Of a stretch of DNA of 64,000 nucleotides, positions 10,983-22,093 are shown piece by piece. Source of the DNA: Lyophyllum atratum (taxonomy: Eukaryota; Basidiomycota; Agaricomycetes; Agaricales; Lyophyllaceae); assembly GCA_014905825.1 (NCBI GenBank), contig JACGCN010000051.1, positions 186,001-250,000 of the forward strand, in the 5' to 3' direction. A program made the translations under genes and the position numbers. How positions within the stretch are numbered: position 1 is the stretch's first letter; each line of letters opens with the position of its first letter. The notes beneath the pieces are model-generated. The model searched no databases, was not told the DNA's origin, and worked only from the letters and a program-made list of their open reading frames with translations.

Positions 10983-12907
10983 TCAACGACAAATTCCCGG
11001 ATATAGCCGATTGGTAGGGTCTCGTGGAATCCAGCCACCCTCAAGCCCTTTCTGATAGCTCCACTCATCCGCATTTTCCGCCTATATAGACGACGTATGA
11101 GGTTACTTCGACTCTTGATATTTGCAACAGGTCGCACCTTCCATGTCCAGAATACCCAGCCAGAAACATTCTCTCCAATCTCGGTTTGAACCTCCCAGTA
11201 TCTGTATACACGATTTCAGTAGAGATCGCTTATGATTGCAATTTTCGGCTTACTTCCTCAAGAAGGTCTTATACTCGTTTGAGAAGCCAGAATAGCTGCC
11301 AGTGAAATTGGCGCATGATCCATGGTATTGAGAGTTTGGCGGAAACCAAGTCGCATCCCAACGAGAGCCCACTCCTCTTCCGTTCAGCCATTTTGCACAA
11401 TCTGTCACAGCGTTGGACCATTCGCCAATGATGGTCCAAATGTTAGAAGCCTGGTAAGAAGAGAGGCTGTCCGAATATGTGCACGCGAACTATCGTATTG
11501 CGAATTAGTATACGGCAGAGGTTATAGGCGACCAACTTACTGCAACATGTTCGTCGAATGATCTATCCAACTCGCGGTCGCTGAATATTTGATATTCATG
11601 CTTTCAAAACACAGTCAGACAGATCAAAGCAGTGAACATTGTGACATACGAAATCCATGATGACGCCTTGACCTCTTGGGTACGTCAAGAAACCATGCCA
11701 GTTCTGCAGACTTCGTTAACAACTGGGCCATTCACCTTCAGTGGGAACATACCTGGACTCCGAGAAAAGCATCGCCGATCATGATCTTGATAGCATCCCC
11801 TGCCGCGCTTCTAACGGCGTCATATCCATCCAACCAAAATTGACGTACAGCCTGTGCCCAATCATCTCCCCGGAATCCCGCCGGTTCGTTGAGCAGCTCT
11901 ATCACATCTATCATCCCCCCAATATTCTCCACGATATATCGAAGCGTGTCCACCGTGCGACTCACGTTTGCAGGGTTTAATGCCCAGACAGGATTAGAGG
12001 TCAAATGCCCAGAATTGTCATATCCGTTTTGAGAGCCTGGAGCGCCGTGAATGTCGAGGATAACATGGATTGAATGCTTCTTCGCCCAGTTGAGTCCACG
12101 AAGAAGGTACGGCCAAGCTCCTGGTGTATATGGGGCGACACTTGTCGAGCCTTGCGTATCGGCGGACGTGAGCGGGACAGACCAATAACCGAGAGGTATT
12201 CTGATAGCATGAATGTAATTTTAATGAATTTCAGCGTAATAGGCAAATAAAAAAGACCGACCGAACATGATTCAGTCCGGCGGCTTTGATGGCTACAAAG
12301 TCGTCCTCCGTTATCCACTGTAAGCATACAGCATGTTCATGTCCCCATTGATAACGTGGCGTATATCTACACATACAGTTGCCCAGTGCTGCTGGAGTAT
12401 TTTCAAAGCGGTTTGAGTTTCTAGAAGTTGTCCGAGGGTATATTCATCGACTACCGCGTCGTTACTGGTGCTTTCGAAAACACTCGGCGTGATCCAGGGC
12501 TTTAAACGCGTCAAGGCATTGACTTCAGGTTCGGAATCGAGACGCACCTCTAAAACTAGCCAGCCTCCCCTGAAATTTAGACGAAGTTTTACCAGAGAAA
12601 TTCATTTTTGAAGGAAAACGACATACAAGTTGACTCCCCGTATTTTACTACTGCTGTAATCAAATGCAGCAGGCTGTGTTGCGGTAGGAGCGGGTGCAGA
12701 ACTTGATCTTGTTGATGCCGGCACTGGCAAACTCGTGGATTGTGGCACACCAATGCTGCTCGAAGGATTGGAAGGTCCGTCGCCGGGTGTACCGGCCGAG
12801 GTTTTTCCAAGAACTTTGAGGTGACACTGCTGTGAAGCAAACACTCCAACCTCCCAAAATACAGTGGCCTGGCAGAGGAGGGCAAGCCCAAGCGGGAGCA
12901 GACGCAT
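10983..12907 (-). CDS. secreted glucan 1,3-beta-glucosidase, glycoside hydrolase family 5 (GH5_9 type)
   Basis: Many-exon minus-strand gene. The ATG at 12907 begins a signal peptide ([20 protein letters not shown], cleavage probably after VFA); the longer frame upstream starts with TTG and is not used. A Ser/Thr/Pro-rich linker of about 45 residues follows ([17 protein letters not shown]), then the barrel: [13 protein letters not shown] joined to GGWLVLE and [65 protein letters not shown] (the Glu of NEP is the acid/base) and [20 protein letters not shown] (the Glu of GEW is the nucleophile). The last intron joins WVFWTWK to [20 protein letters not shown] and ends NRLYPGICR at 10983. Such enzymes trim cell-wall beta-1,3-glucan. 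Both catalytic glutamates are present, so it should be active. The N-terminal linker without a binding module is a mild oddity. Confidence 0.92.
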
Positions 12908-13562
12908 TCTGAGTGGGCTCAACGGGACAAAGAGTTAGCCTGAAGCAGGCGCCTGGAACGGTAAATTAAGGGAGATGCATGATGGTCCAAACACGCCGTT
13001 GTTGGAGCTTCGAAAACACGAGGCATGTTGATACGGTGCAATGAACTGCCTCCATGTCGCCTGAAATCTTTAGCTGAATTAGTTTGACTTGAGCTATTAC
13101 TTTGCGATTTATATATAAGAATCAAGACGCGTGAGGAGGTCAAGATCGGTAAGATCGTCCTCGAGGGCGTTGTCAGCTTTTTGAGAGAAGGGAATTCGAG
13201 CAGGAACTGGATAGTTTCTGGCCGTGGGAAAATATTCAAGTTGTACAGATCATTCATGTCAAGGCTTCCGCGTAACGTCTCTCACCAGACGGCTCCAACG
13301 ACTGCATTGTCTCTAGGAACTCTACGCTGAATTCAAGGGCATGTATGCACACAATGTATTGTCCAGGCCAAATTCACCAATTTGGTTGTGCTAGTACTAT
13401 AAGTCAACTATGAGTATCGTGCTATCTATAACCTAAAGCCAGCAGCGATGCAAGCTTGCAACGCGCACAACAGAAGTGGTAGAGATTTGTTTAGTAGAGT
13501 TGGTAAGTGTAGTTCTGTTAAATATGACTGTAAACGAGCGCTTGGACGAATCTGCTAGCAGC
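12908..13562. other. intergenic: glucanase promoter and aquaglyceroporin 3' flank
   Basis: Contains the upstream region of the minus-strand glucanase and the 3' flank of the minus-strand aquaglyceroporin gene. A frame at 12919-13257 has no recognisable domain and overlaps the likely promoter. Confidence 0.3.
13108..13115 (-). promoter_or_regulatory. possible TATA box of the GH5 glucanase gene
   Basis: TATATAAA on the minus strand, about 200 bp upstream of the glucanase ATG at 12907. The sequence matches the consensus, but the distance and role are inferred. Confidence 0.35.
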
Positions 13563-15248
13563 TCAGGACGCGGTAGTAATTGCATAGTGGACTCCATTCG
13601 GCTTGTGTTCTTCGACTGGTGTACGCATCTCCATGGCATTTGAGAACTCGATAATACTCTGTCGACTTTGACGCCGAGATTCTTGCTTAGCTTTACGAAG
13701 CCTCCTGTGGTTCGACAATACCTGCCCGTATTCGAGCGATGCTGGAGGCACGACTGTGTGTAGATGTAAGTGACGTGCATAGGGAAGAAGCGCTCGACTC
13801 ACCTCTATCGGAATCAGTCAAGAAGAATTCATATATGAATGCTCCGAGCAATGTGGCTGGGATATTAGTGAGTGCTGCTATCGCTGCGTACTTTCCTCCG
13901 GCAGCTAATCACTTGTTAGAAGGGAGCTTCAACTGACCAGGCTACATCTTACCTTCGCGACCCCATATGGTCATTGCAACCATGCGCCCTCCAACATCAC
14001 GAGCCGAGTTGAGAGCAACTAGGTGGATATATGAAGACATGGTTCTTGTTTGTTACACCTCAAGACTTACCTCCAGCGGTGGCGAAGCTCCAGACAGAAA
14101 CCGCGCTGATTTCTAGTTTGAGCTCCGAACATGCGAGATTGTCTCAAATTACACTTACTATGCTAAAGCCACGAGGAAAGGTGAAAGGACTGGAGGGACC
14201 ATGACATTCGTTGGGTCAATGGCAGCGAAGATGACAAGGCCAAGAAATGTGTCCTGGGAGAGGGTAAAAACCAACTCTAGGAAGATTAGGAATCTGGCTT
14301 GAGCTTACCGTCACAAACTCGTTCAGGAATACCCTGGGTAATGTCTGCCCAGGCAAGAGATAAAGACCGAATATTCCAGCGGGACCATTGGGGGTGAATT
14401 GCAACGTTTGCAGAGTTCCTGCTGCTTCGAGGATGGCCTCGCACTGAACGATCAGGACCTTCCACTGCGAATAGACCAGCAAACAAGCGACGTAGGCACC
14501 GACAACTTGAGCGAAGATGTATCTACAATCATACTCCGTCCTCTGACCCCCACTTCATTGGAATAAGACACTCACCTGGCCGCCTTAAGGGGAGGGAAAC
14601 CTCTGAAAACGACATAGGCGATCGTAATACAAGGGTTAAAATGACCTCCAGACGTTGCACTGCAGACGCCAATGGCAAAAAGGATACCCATGGCGTATCC
14701 AAAACCAATCTGGAGCAAGGCTGGATAACGGTAAGTGATATTTTATGGTTTTAACCTGGAGTAGACAACTCACATGATAGCCCTTGCTGCTTTATGATAT
14801 TTCCTACGACCCATCCCGCCACCGACCCAATCCCTATCAAAAAAGTTAAGTTTTATGTTCTGCTCCAGGAATACTTATGCAGCTCACCGGCATACACGTA
14901 GAAAAACACACCCAGCTACGATGCGGCTTAGTCCCAAAACCCCTCTCATCGAGTTGGGTAACATACCGCTTCCGCAAACATTTCCATGAACCAATGCACC
15001 TCCTTCTTGTTCCTCTGCTTCTCCCATACTGCGAAAAACTTCTGTCGCTTCTGAATGTCGCGTAGATGCACGATTGGAGCTGCCATCCTTGGGAGTAAAA
15101 AGATGGGGTGGGTATATGCGAAGCAGGCTGCAGCTGTCCTCTCTGTGACTTTATTATACTTACCCTGCTCCGCGTCTCCATCATATGCCACAGAAGCAAC
15201 GGTTTGGAACGACAGATCAAGGTCCACGCTCTCGGTAGGTGTCTGCAT
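13563..15248 (-). CDS. aquaglyceroporin 1 (MIP family channel)
   Basis: Multi-exon minus-strand gene from the ATG at 15248. The first intron joins VASVAYDGDAEQG to MAAPIVHLRDIQKRQKFF, followed by KKEVHWFMEMFAEA. Channel features: the first NPA-type box reads GGHFNPCI (NPC), after CSATSG; the second reads VALNSARDVGGRM (NSA with the Arg of the selectivity filter). Between them are ACLLVYSQWKVLIVQCEAIL and AGIFGLYLLPGQTLPRVFLN, then NIPATLLGAFIYEFFLTDSD. Asp after NSAR marks the glycerol-conducting branch. Modified boxes like these are common in fungal aquaglyceroporins, which move glycerol, water or small solutes through the plasma membrane. The last intron joins LTDSDR to VVPPASLEYGQVLSNHRRLR, and the tail is basic and cytosolic. 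A paralogue with the same exon layout lies at 48994-50543. Confidence 0.92.
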
Positions 15249-15326
15249 CGCCTTCAGACCGGGGCATTACTCAGTAATGTGCCAGATGGGATTGTGCTGA
15301 GCGGCGCTGGAGCGCTGACGATTTAT

Positions 15327-16085
15327 TCATACGCCCGGATTTCGTTCAAATTCACCCGATGGAGATACCAAACATGCTACGAAATGTAAGTAGCAAATCA
15401 GGTTCTCGTTCTGCTCTACAGGAGATTCCGCGAACTTGACAAAGACCTGCAGAGATGTATGAGCAACGCGTCTTGAGGATATGACATGAGCGAGTGCCAG
15501 GTGAAGCGTTGAGACAACTCGCGCGCTTTTTTCCGACGTAATCTGTAGCAGATGCCCTGTGTCGGACCAGGGTAATGAGTAAGGACAGAAACGTGTGGGA
15601 GAGTTGGTAGGCAAAGTGGGGGAACGGAGGCAGTGATTAATCCGAGTCGTGTTGTTTGCTCTACCCCGAGAAAGCCCCCGGAAATAATATACCGCAGCCT
15701 TAAGTATCGAAATGCTCGATAGGACTAAGGCCACACTGAGAATTGCACTGGAAGAAGTGATGGTGCTTGGATAGCTAGTGGTGGGAGGTTCGTCGGTACG
15801 GCGTGTGATTGAGCGTTGTATGGACCCATTATCATGGCTGGCTGGAGCCTCTGGGATTGGTGCGAGAGGAACCTCTATGTAGTCCTGTATTGACTGTTCA
15901 AATAACTCAACCCGGAGACAAGGAACGGCCGACCTGCTAGTGTTTCGTCCGGGTGGAATGACATGAGCTGTGGATTTGGCAGGTGATAGAGTATGTGTCC
16001 ATGCAATGGGAGCTTGCTATTTAACCCTATTAGCTGATAACGTTCCAAGAGAGGCATACCGCAAGACCACGAGATGACGTTCTTT
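15327..16085 (-). CDS. uncertain single-TM protein or gene remnant
   Basis: The minus strand has a long open frame (15327 up to about 15970) with one hydrophobic segment (SSSAILSVALVLSSISILKA) and, before it, VELFEQSIQDYIEVPLAPIP. Upstream, after a possible short intron, the piece KILIRNLEPMKERHLVVLR looks like the end of an extracellular beta-sandwich seen in some agaric one-TM proteins. No good start exists: going upstream, this frame meets the stop codon of the NUO-9.5 gene at 16185. ATG at 16085 (MKERHLVV) is the only candidate. It may be a 5'-truncated remnant. I cannot assign a function. Confidence 0.3.
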
Positions 16086-16184
16086 CATTGGCTCCAAATT
16101 CCGAATCAAAATCTTATTCTTTTCAGCCAAGGGCTTTCCAACATCATCCGAAGTAGTGCAAATGATTTCTGACGCCGTCCCTCT

Positions 16185-16524
16185 TCACTCATCTTCATAG
16201 CCCTGTATTGGTCTCCGCGGACGCTTGGGAACTGTAGAACATGAGCATGTGGCCCGCTCGCGTCTTTTTAGGGAACGTACGGGGGTATGAGGTTGGCACA
16301 GGTTCTGCTGGCCGATATCCAAGACGTTCGCGAATGGGTGGTATTGTGACAACCATGACTGGGCCTATCGCTCCGATGACACAAGAATAGAAGAGGACAG
16401 TGTTTTCGTGCGCCTGCCGTTGCTGTGGCACAAGATTAAGATCAATACTGTTCATGTGGTTATGGCATCCTGAACTCACCATGTACCGGTAAGTCTGACG
16501 GAATGGGCCAGCGAGCGACGCCAT
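16185..16524 (-). CDS. NADH:ubiquinone oxidoreductase 9.5 kDa subunit (complex I accessory)
   Basis: Three exons: 16480-16524, 16281-16422 and 16185-16231, with introns of 57 and 49 nt; together 78 codons including the stop, exactly in frame. The protein is MASLAGPFRQTYRYM, then QRQAHENTVLFYSCVIGAIG, PVMVVTIPPIRERLGYRPAE, PVPTSYP and LPKRPRRPIQGYEDE. This matches the fungal NUO-9.5 layout: short N-terminus, one membrane helix (FYSCVIGAIGPVMVVTI), the PPIRxRxG motif and the PxRPxxGYxDE end. It is an accessory membrane-arm subunit of mitochondrial complex I. It shares a 105-bp divergent promoter with SNU66. Confidence 0.92.
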
Positions 16525-16629
16525 GGCGGTTTCAACAGCGGAGATGTGAGGAAAGTTGAACGCACTCGGACAACACGAGCAAATCACCTGCTCACGTAAT
16601 CAACACTTCCTCTACTCTCAACCGCCACG
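16525..16629. promoter_or_regulatory. compact bidirectional promoter between NUO-9.5 and SNU66
   Basis: Only 105 bp separate the two divergent ATGs (16524 minus, 16630 plus). Both transcripts must start in or beyond this interval. No TATA box is visible. Confidence 0.5.
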
Positions 16630-19575
16630 ATGGAGTCAAGTATCAGCTTGGAAGAGACCAACAAGATTCGTATTTCGCTTGGACTCAAGCCATTGACGGA
16701 CAAGCCTTCAACGGAAGACAGCCCAGAAAAGCAAGCTGAGGATAATTACGCGAAGCAAAGGGAGCGTGAACAGCAGGAGCGCGACTCAAAGTACATATAT
16801 CCCCCCAGTTTGTATTTTCCTCAGCCCAGAACGCACTGACATCCTTTTCCTTGTAGGAAGATTCAAGACCGAATAGCCAAGTGAGTATTCTCATTCATTT
16901 ATCCTTACTGTCACTTCCATTTTTGTCCATGGGCATCTCAGGCCCACGACCATCTAAATCATAAACAAGGGGGCATCATTGCTCACAAGTGCTTCGATAG
17001 GGTACGGAATCGAAAAGAGCTCAATGCTGCCCTTAAAGGCTCGACTCTCGGTGATGCAGATGCTAGTGTCGACGACACGATGAAATGGCTCAAAAGGAGC
17101 AAGAAGAAGCAGAAGGAGCTTGCGAAGAAAAGGCAGGAAGAGTTGGAGAGTATGGACCGGGTATTCTTAGGGGAAGAGTATACGGAACGTGAGTGGCTTT
17201 GACCGTGGATTTTTGGTCATTCCTAACAGGTACGGCATTGCAGGTGATCTTGCTGGGCTTAAGGTCAGCCATGACTTCGACGAGATGGACGAAGGCGAAG
17301 CTCGAATACTCACCTTGAAAGATAGTCGAATTCTTGACAACGAAGGTGCGAATTATAAATTACACCCGGCATTGGGCTATCACTTACTCTATTCGAAACA
17401 GAGGACGAACTGCAGAATGTGGAGATGGCAGAAGAGGAGCGTACACGAAAGAATCTTGATCTCAAAATCAAAAAACGAGATTATACTGGTTATGACGACG
17501 AAGAGTTTGTGGAAGGGAATCAAGGCCTGAAGCGGGCTGTGCTCGCCAAGTATGACGAAACGATCGATGGCACTCAGGAAACTGTACGCAACTCTTTATG
17601 AGATCTTTCGAATGCTCACTAACCACTATCATAGGGTTTCCGGCTAGGCAGCTCAGCGGTTTCCCTCAAAACCCAGCAGGAGGAGCGAAAACATCAGGCT
17701 GCAGCATCCGTGAACAAGTCGCTCTTATCAATAGATTATGCTAGTCAGTGGCCCCCATTGTGTTGCCTTACTTTGGACTAATTTCAGGCTTTTCAGAAAA
17801 CTTGGAATCTGCTGATTATTACAAGGAAGGCGACGTCGGATTCAAAAAGCCCAAGGCAAGTGGTTTGTCATCCGCATCGTTTCGATTACTTATCGATGCG
17901 GAATTTGGTTAGACCAAGAAAAAACGCCTTTCCCGTCGCGCTCCTGCTGAAGCGGAGCCTATACCAGACGAGGAAATGGACGTGGACCAGAAACCCATTG
18001 TTCCAAGAGTCAGGGACCTCGACACCAATTTCATTGATGACGATGATCTTCAAGCTGCGCTGGCACGATCACGAAGAGCCAAACTCCACAAGGCTAAGAA
18101 GTTGACCCCCGAACAGTTAGCACAAAGAAGTACGTCCTTTTCCTGCCCTTCTATTCTTGAATTAACTTGTTCTTTCAAATAGTTGCAGAACAGCGAGCAC
18201 AAGAAGAAGAACAGGCCAGAGAGGTTATCAAAATCGAATCCGACAATGAAGGCGACGACGAGACAGCTGGACTCACATTTGACGATACATCAGAGTTTGT
18301 ACGCGCGGTGGGCATCAAACCGGTTGTCAAATCGGAACCTCAGGAGGCCTCAGTGGCCCCCCCGCCTGCAGTAGTGGTGAAACAACGGTCGCCTTCGCGT
18401 GACGTGTCAATGGCCCCGGAAGACCAAGCGATGGAGGAAGTTGAAGCAGGGGAAGTGGTCGTCAAGGAGGAAGATGAAGAGGACGAAATGGCCATACTGA
18501 ATGCCATTGAAAACGCGCTTCACGCGGCCGAAGTTGAAGAGGGCATGCAAGACGTGAAGAAGGAAGCCGACGACGGTGTGGGCGGCACGTCAGCGGAGCA
18601 GACGTTCAGTTCAGGCATGGCGTCTACGCTGAACATCCTGCGGCAACAAGGCATCCTCGCTGCGCCTGGTACGGACCAGAAGGAGCGCGAGAAAACGCAG
18701 TTACAGCGTGATGTGTGGTTGGCTGACCAGCGCCGCCGGGTGGCGCAGCGCGAGCTGGAGCGACTGCAGTCCCGCGGCGGGAATAAGGACCAGGCGCAGC
18801 GGGAGTACGAGAACAGGATGCGGGAGCAACAGGAGGCGCGCGATAACCTGGACGCGTTTAAGAACTACAAGCCGGACGTGAACATCGTGTATTACGATGA
18901 GTTCGGGCGTTCGTTGACACCGAAGGAGGCATGGAAGGCGCTCTCGCATAAGTTCCATGGGAAAGGCTCGGGAAAGATGAAGACTGAGAAGAGGCTGAAG
19001 AAGATTGCGGAGGAGCAGAAGCAGGCGGCGATGGTCAGTGGAGATACACCGCTCAGTATGAACAGCGCCTTCCAGCAGCGGCAGCAGAAGGCGGGGCAGG
19101 CACATTTCGTGCTATCGGTCGGAAATCGAGGGTACATCCTCACGCTCTTTTCCACATTACACCCTGAGATTGACTTGTCTTTTCTAGTGCGGTACCCCAA
19201 GCAGCCGACTTCCTCGATGCGCAACCTTTGACGAAGGGGAAAACTGAGAAAGCCAAGAAGAAGAAGGAAGGCAAGGGTGGCCAACAAGCCGCTGAGACTG
19301 GGTTCATGACCCTTCCCGCTCCCCAAATGCAGGCGTACTTGAATGGGGACAGCCCTGTGCCGTCGGGATTCTCGCCTATGGTGTCACTAAGCAATTCAGC
19401 ATCTCCGGCACCCTCGATAAAGCCTGGTTTCTCAAGGATATCGTCGGCGGTGGATACGCCATCACAAGGTGGTACACCTGTTCCGGCGGAACGTTCCAAG
19501 GTTGCTTTCGGGTTTGGGACGAAGAGGAAGGCTGGGGAGGATGCGCTCAGCCCTCCGCCACCCAAGAGGAGATAA
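16630..19575 (+). CDS. SNU66: U4/U6.U5 tri-snRNP protein SNU66 / SART1 homologue
   Basis: Plus-strand gene with several short introns. The N-terminus is the SART1 signature: SLEETNKIRISLGLKPLTD. Downstream blocks also match the family: RNRKELNAALKGSTLGDADA, DTMKWLKRSKKKQKELAKKR, DLAGLKVSHDFDEMDEGEAR, ILTLKDSRILDNEEDELQNV, KRDYTGYDDEEF and LAKYDE. The C-terminal half has a long acidic disordered part (VVVKEEDEEDEM), STLNILRQQGIL, then KPDVNIVYYDEFGRSLTPKE, AWKALSHKFHGKGSGKMKTE and RLKKIAEEQKQ. The last intron lies near 19125-19190; the final exon is a Ser/Pro tail ending SPPPPKRR. Snu66 bridges tri-snRNP components and contacts Hub1 and Prp8 before spliceosome activation. It is convergent with RNH201, 115 bp apart. 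Confidence 0.95.
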
Positions 19576-19690
19576 AGCTTTGGCATCCTTTCTTTGGGGC
19601 TACTCTTCTATGGTTGTCAGCGTTGTAGGTTAGTACGGGGGTATCATGGTATATGTACAGATGGTGCACAAGGACTGGTATAGATATTGA

Positions 19691-20910
19691 TCACAACGTT
19701 GCAACGCTGACCAGTTTTAAATCTCTTGCGACTGCGCATCGGTCTTTGTCCAGCCCCTTACCAGTTTCGAAGGCCTTTATCAACGATGCCTGCCCTTCGT
19801 CAGTCCTGTGGGAAGCCTCAATGTCAGGACTGCAAGTGATACAAAAACGAGCGCCGACTAACCATTTCACAGCATGTGCATGTTTATCTAATAATAGCTT
19901 GACCGTTGTCCAGGAAAAGCGGACGAGCTTAGGGAACCCAAATGTCGGCTCGATGGAGCCTTTTAGCCATGCCTGTGTCTTGGGATCTGGACCGCACCTC
20001 AGAGACAGAACCAATCCCCGAGTAACCAAAGAAAAAGCACAACCGCACCTGAAGGGTATCCAGAACCCATTGGAGCATCGGGCAGACCAGGAACAGCCGT
20101 CCCGTCCTCCGCAATGCTCTCCTCGAAGACCCAGCCCTCAAGGCACGCGTCACGCGTGACCTTTGCAGCCACACTCGCCGCACCGACGATCTTGAACTTA
20201 GAATCGGCCTTGTTCGCCACTGTGAACTCGATCCCTGGGAATAGACCCGAAAGGTATGCCTGGTATGGGACTGTTGGACCCAGGGCATCGACGTATACCT
20301 GGTGTCGGCGGTAATACGATTGATCAGATCTGTTTCGGGGTACGGGGCGTATCGAGGGGCTGGGGGGCTTACTTCGGAAAGCTGGATCCCCTTTGCGAGG
20401 ACCTCACGGATGAGGAGAATGGTAGCGTCCTGGGATTGGACGTTGAGGTTGCTGGGCGGGCGTCGGAGCATGCCACCCGATATAGCTTGTGGGCTTTTCG
20501 GTTGATTAGATGGTGGTTGAGATACGATTGGTTTGAGGACGAACCTGATGACTCGCACCGACCATGCGAGGTTCTCGGGATCAGAATCGAGCGTGTGGAG
20601 CAGGCTTGAACGTATTTCAGGTGTCAAGGTTTTAGAGTCTGGACAAGTGCAACATATTCAAATCCCCCTGCAAAGATCTAAGGGAAGAGAGTTGATAACT
20701 ACCAGCAAAGCCTAGTTCTTCTAGCTGGTCCTTATATGCCACTGGGCAATATGCGACCCCATATACAAGGGGTCCTAGAACAGGCCCTCGGCCTGCCTCG
20801 TCGACTCCCAGAAGGTACGGCCCCGCTGCGGTAGGGAGTTGGGAATGGTAGGTATATGATTCGGTGAGGGGTGTAGAGGGTCCTGGTGCTGAGGGAATTT
20901 GGACAGTCAT
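19691..20910 (-). CDS. RNH201: ribonuclease H2 catalytic subunit A
   Basis: Minus-strand gene. The ATG at 20910 has A at -3; an in-frame ATG at 20955 would add 15 residues but has C at -3. The catalytic core is present: [20 protein letters not shown] (Asp-Glu pair of the active site), [18 protein letters not shown], then [20 protein letters not shown] (third acidic residue), [20 protein letters not shown] and [13 protein letters not shown] (Lys-Ala-Asp-x-x-x block). The C-terminus has [20 protein letters not shown] and [20 protein letters not shown], as in eukaryotic RNase H2A. The enzyme removes ribonucleotides from DNA and RNA from RNA:DNA hybrids, together with subunits B and C. All expected acidic residues are visible; length is about 310 aa. 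Confidence 0.93.
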
Positions 20911-22093
20911 AGTCGGGAGCAAGACGCGATGTGTACGCGATGTTTGGCTGAGCATGTGTTATCGCGCACTTTTTTTATTATGCATCATGCAGCAAAGTCT
21001 ATTTCATTCCGAGTGACTACTGTGTCGAACTGGGATACCAGGAATAGTAGTACGGTATGTCCTCGGCCGTCCCTGCTGTCTTATGCGTGGAACGCCACTA
21101 CGAGGGAGGAGTGTTGTATCTTATTCCCGACTATCTGCCTTGTTCGACACATAACCAATGGCCATGGCTCTTCCGACTATTTGAGTTTACTGAGGACGCG
21201 CAAAAGGCGTGGCCTTCGAAAGCGGCAGAGTCCAATGTTGAAGGAGAGGTCTAGATCGCGTCCAGACCTTTCATTGCAAGATATGAGAAGATAGCCTTTG
21301 GGGGGTCTGAGGATCTTTCCGAGCGGCAGAAAACATGCCGTTCGCAGTACTTGTTCTTGAGACGTCCACCGCAATACTGTAACATAGACAGGTGTCTGTG
21401 GATTCGACATTCACATTGTCACGTACGGAGATTTCGGTGGCCAGGGCCTGTGCACGAATTAGAGGTCTGGGAAAGGAGTTTTGAGACGAGCGTTCTATCA
21501 GTTGGAGGAACTTCTTAGGATATCACTGATATTGGACCGGTGCAAAACACAGACGAAGAACGTCCTCATCAGACGGGCCGAACGGTGGTAGGCATTGAAA
21601 ATTTGATTCCGAAGCATACCTTGCTCAAGTGTGACAAGATGAACTGGGACCCCGTGTCGGACTTCGAATGCGTCTGCGATAATTAAAGACTTTCCTTGAT
21701 TTTTTTGCCGAGGAAATCTTCATTTCTCGCAGATATGAAGCCAGAGATAAGACCAACGGCCTGGAGGTCGATGAGGGAGGAACGGAGGAGCGGAGGAGAG
21801 GAAAGCGAGTGGCAGGGGTCTTGGGAAGTGACACGGCCGTAACGACAATCGTCACACGGGGTTGTAACAGCTTGCACTTGGGTTGCACGACAACTGTACC
21901 TAGCACCTGCCTAGCCCTCCTGCTTCAGCTCGCTTTCTGCTGCCTGCAGCCAGTCGACTTTACGGCCGTTATTTCTCTTCAATTCTTACTTTGACGAGCT
22001 ATTTCTCATAGCGACTCGTTGCTGCCACTCGGTGTCTTCACCACCTGTGTTTGCGCTTCTTGAGTCTCTTCTTATCCAGGTCTTTTTTCTCTT
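20911..22093. other. divergent intergenic region with protein-like minus-strand fragments
   Basis: Between RNH201 (minus) and PBP1 (plus). On the minus strand, 21246-21880, several fragments read like protein: SSLIDLQAVGLISGFISARN, IIADAFEVRHGVPVHLVTLE, DEDVLRLCFAPVQYQ, FPRPLIRAQALATEIS and YCGGRLKNKYCERHVFCRSE. They would need very short introns (17-32 nt) to join, so this may be a small gene I cannot splice or a decayed one. The last 150 bp before PBP1 are pyrimidine-rich, as expected for a promoter. Confidence 0.3.

Noticed and set aside
7000..16600. Possible biosynthetic gene cluster around the reductase, glucanase and aquaglyceroporin
   Set aside because: Genes belong to unrelated housekeeping or wall functions, with RPF2 and complex I between them; no core synthase or P450.
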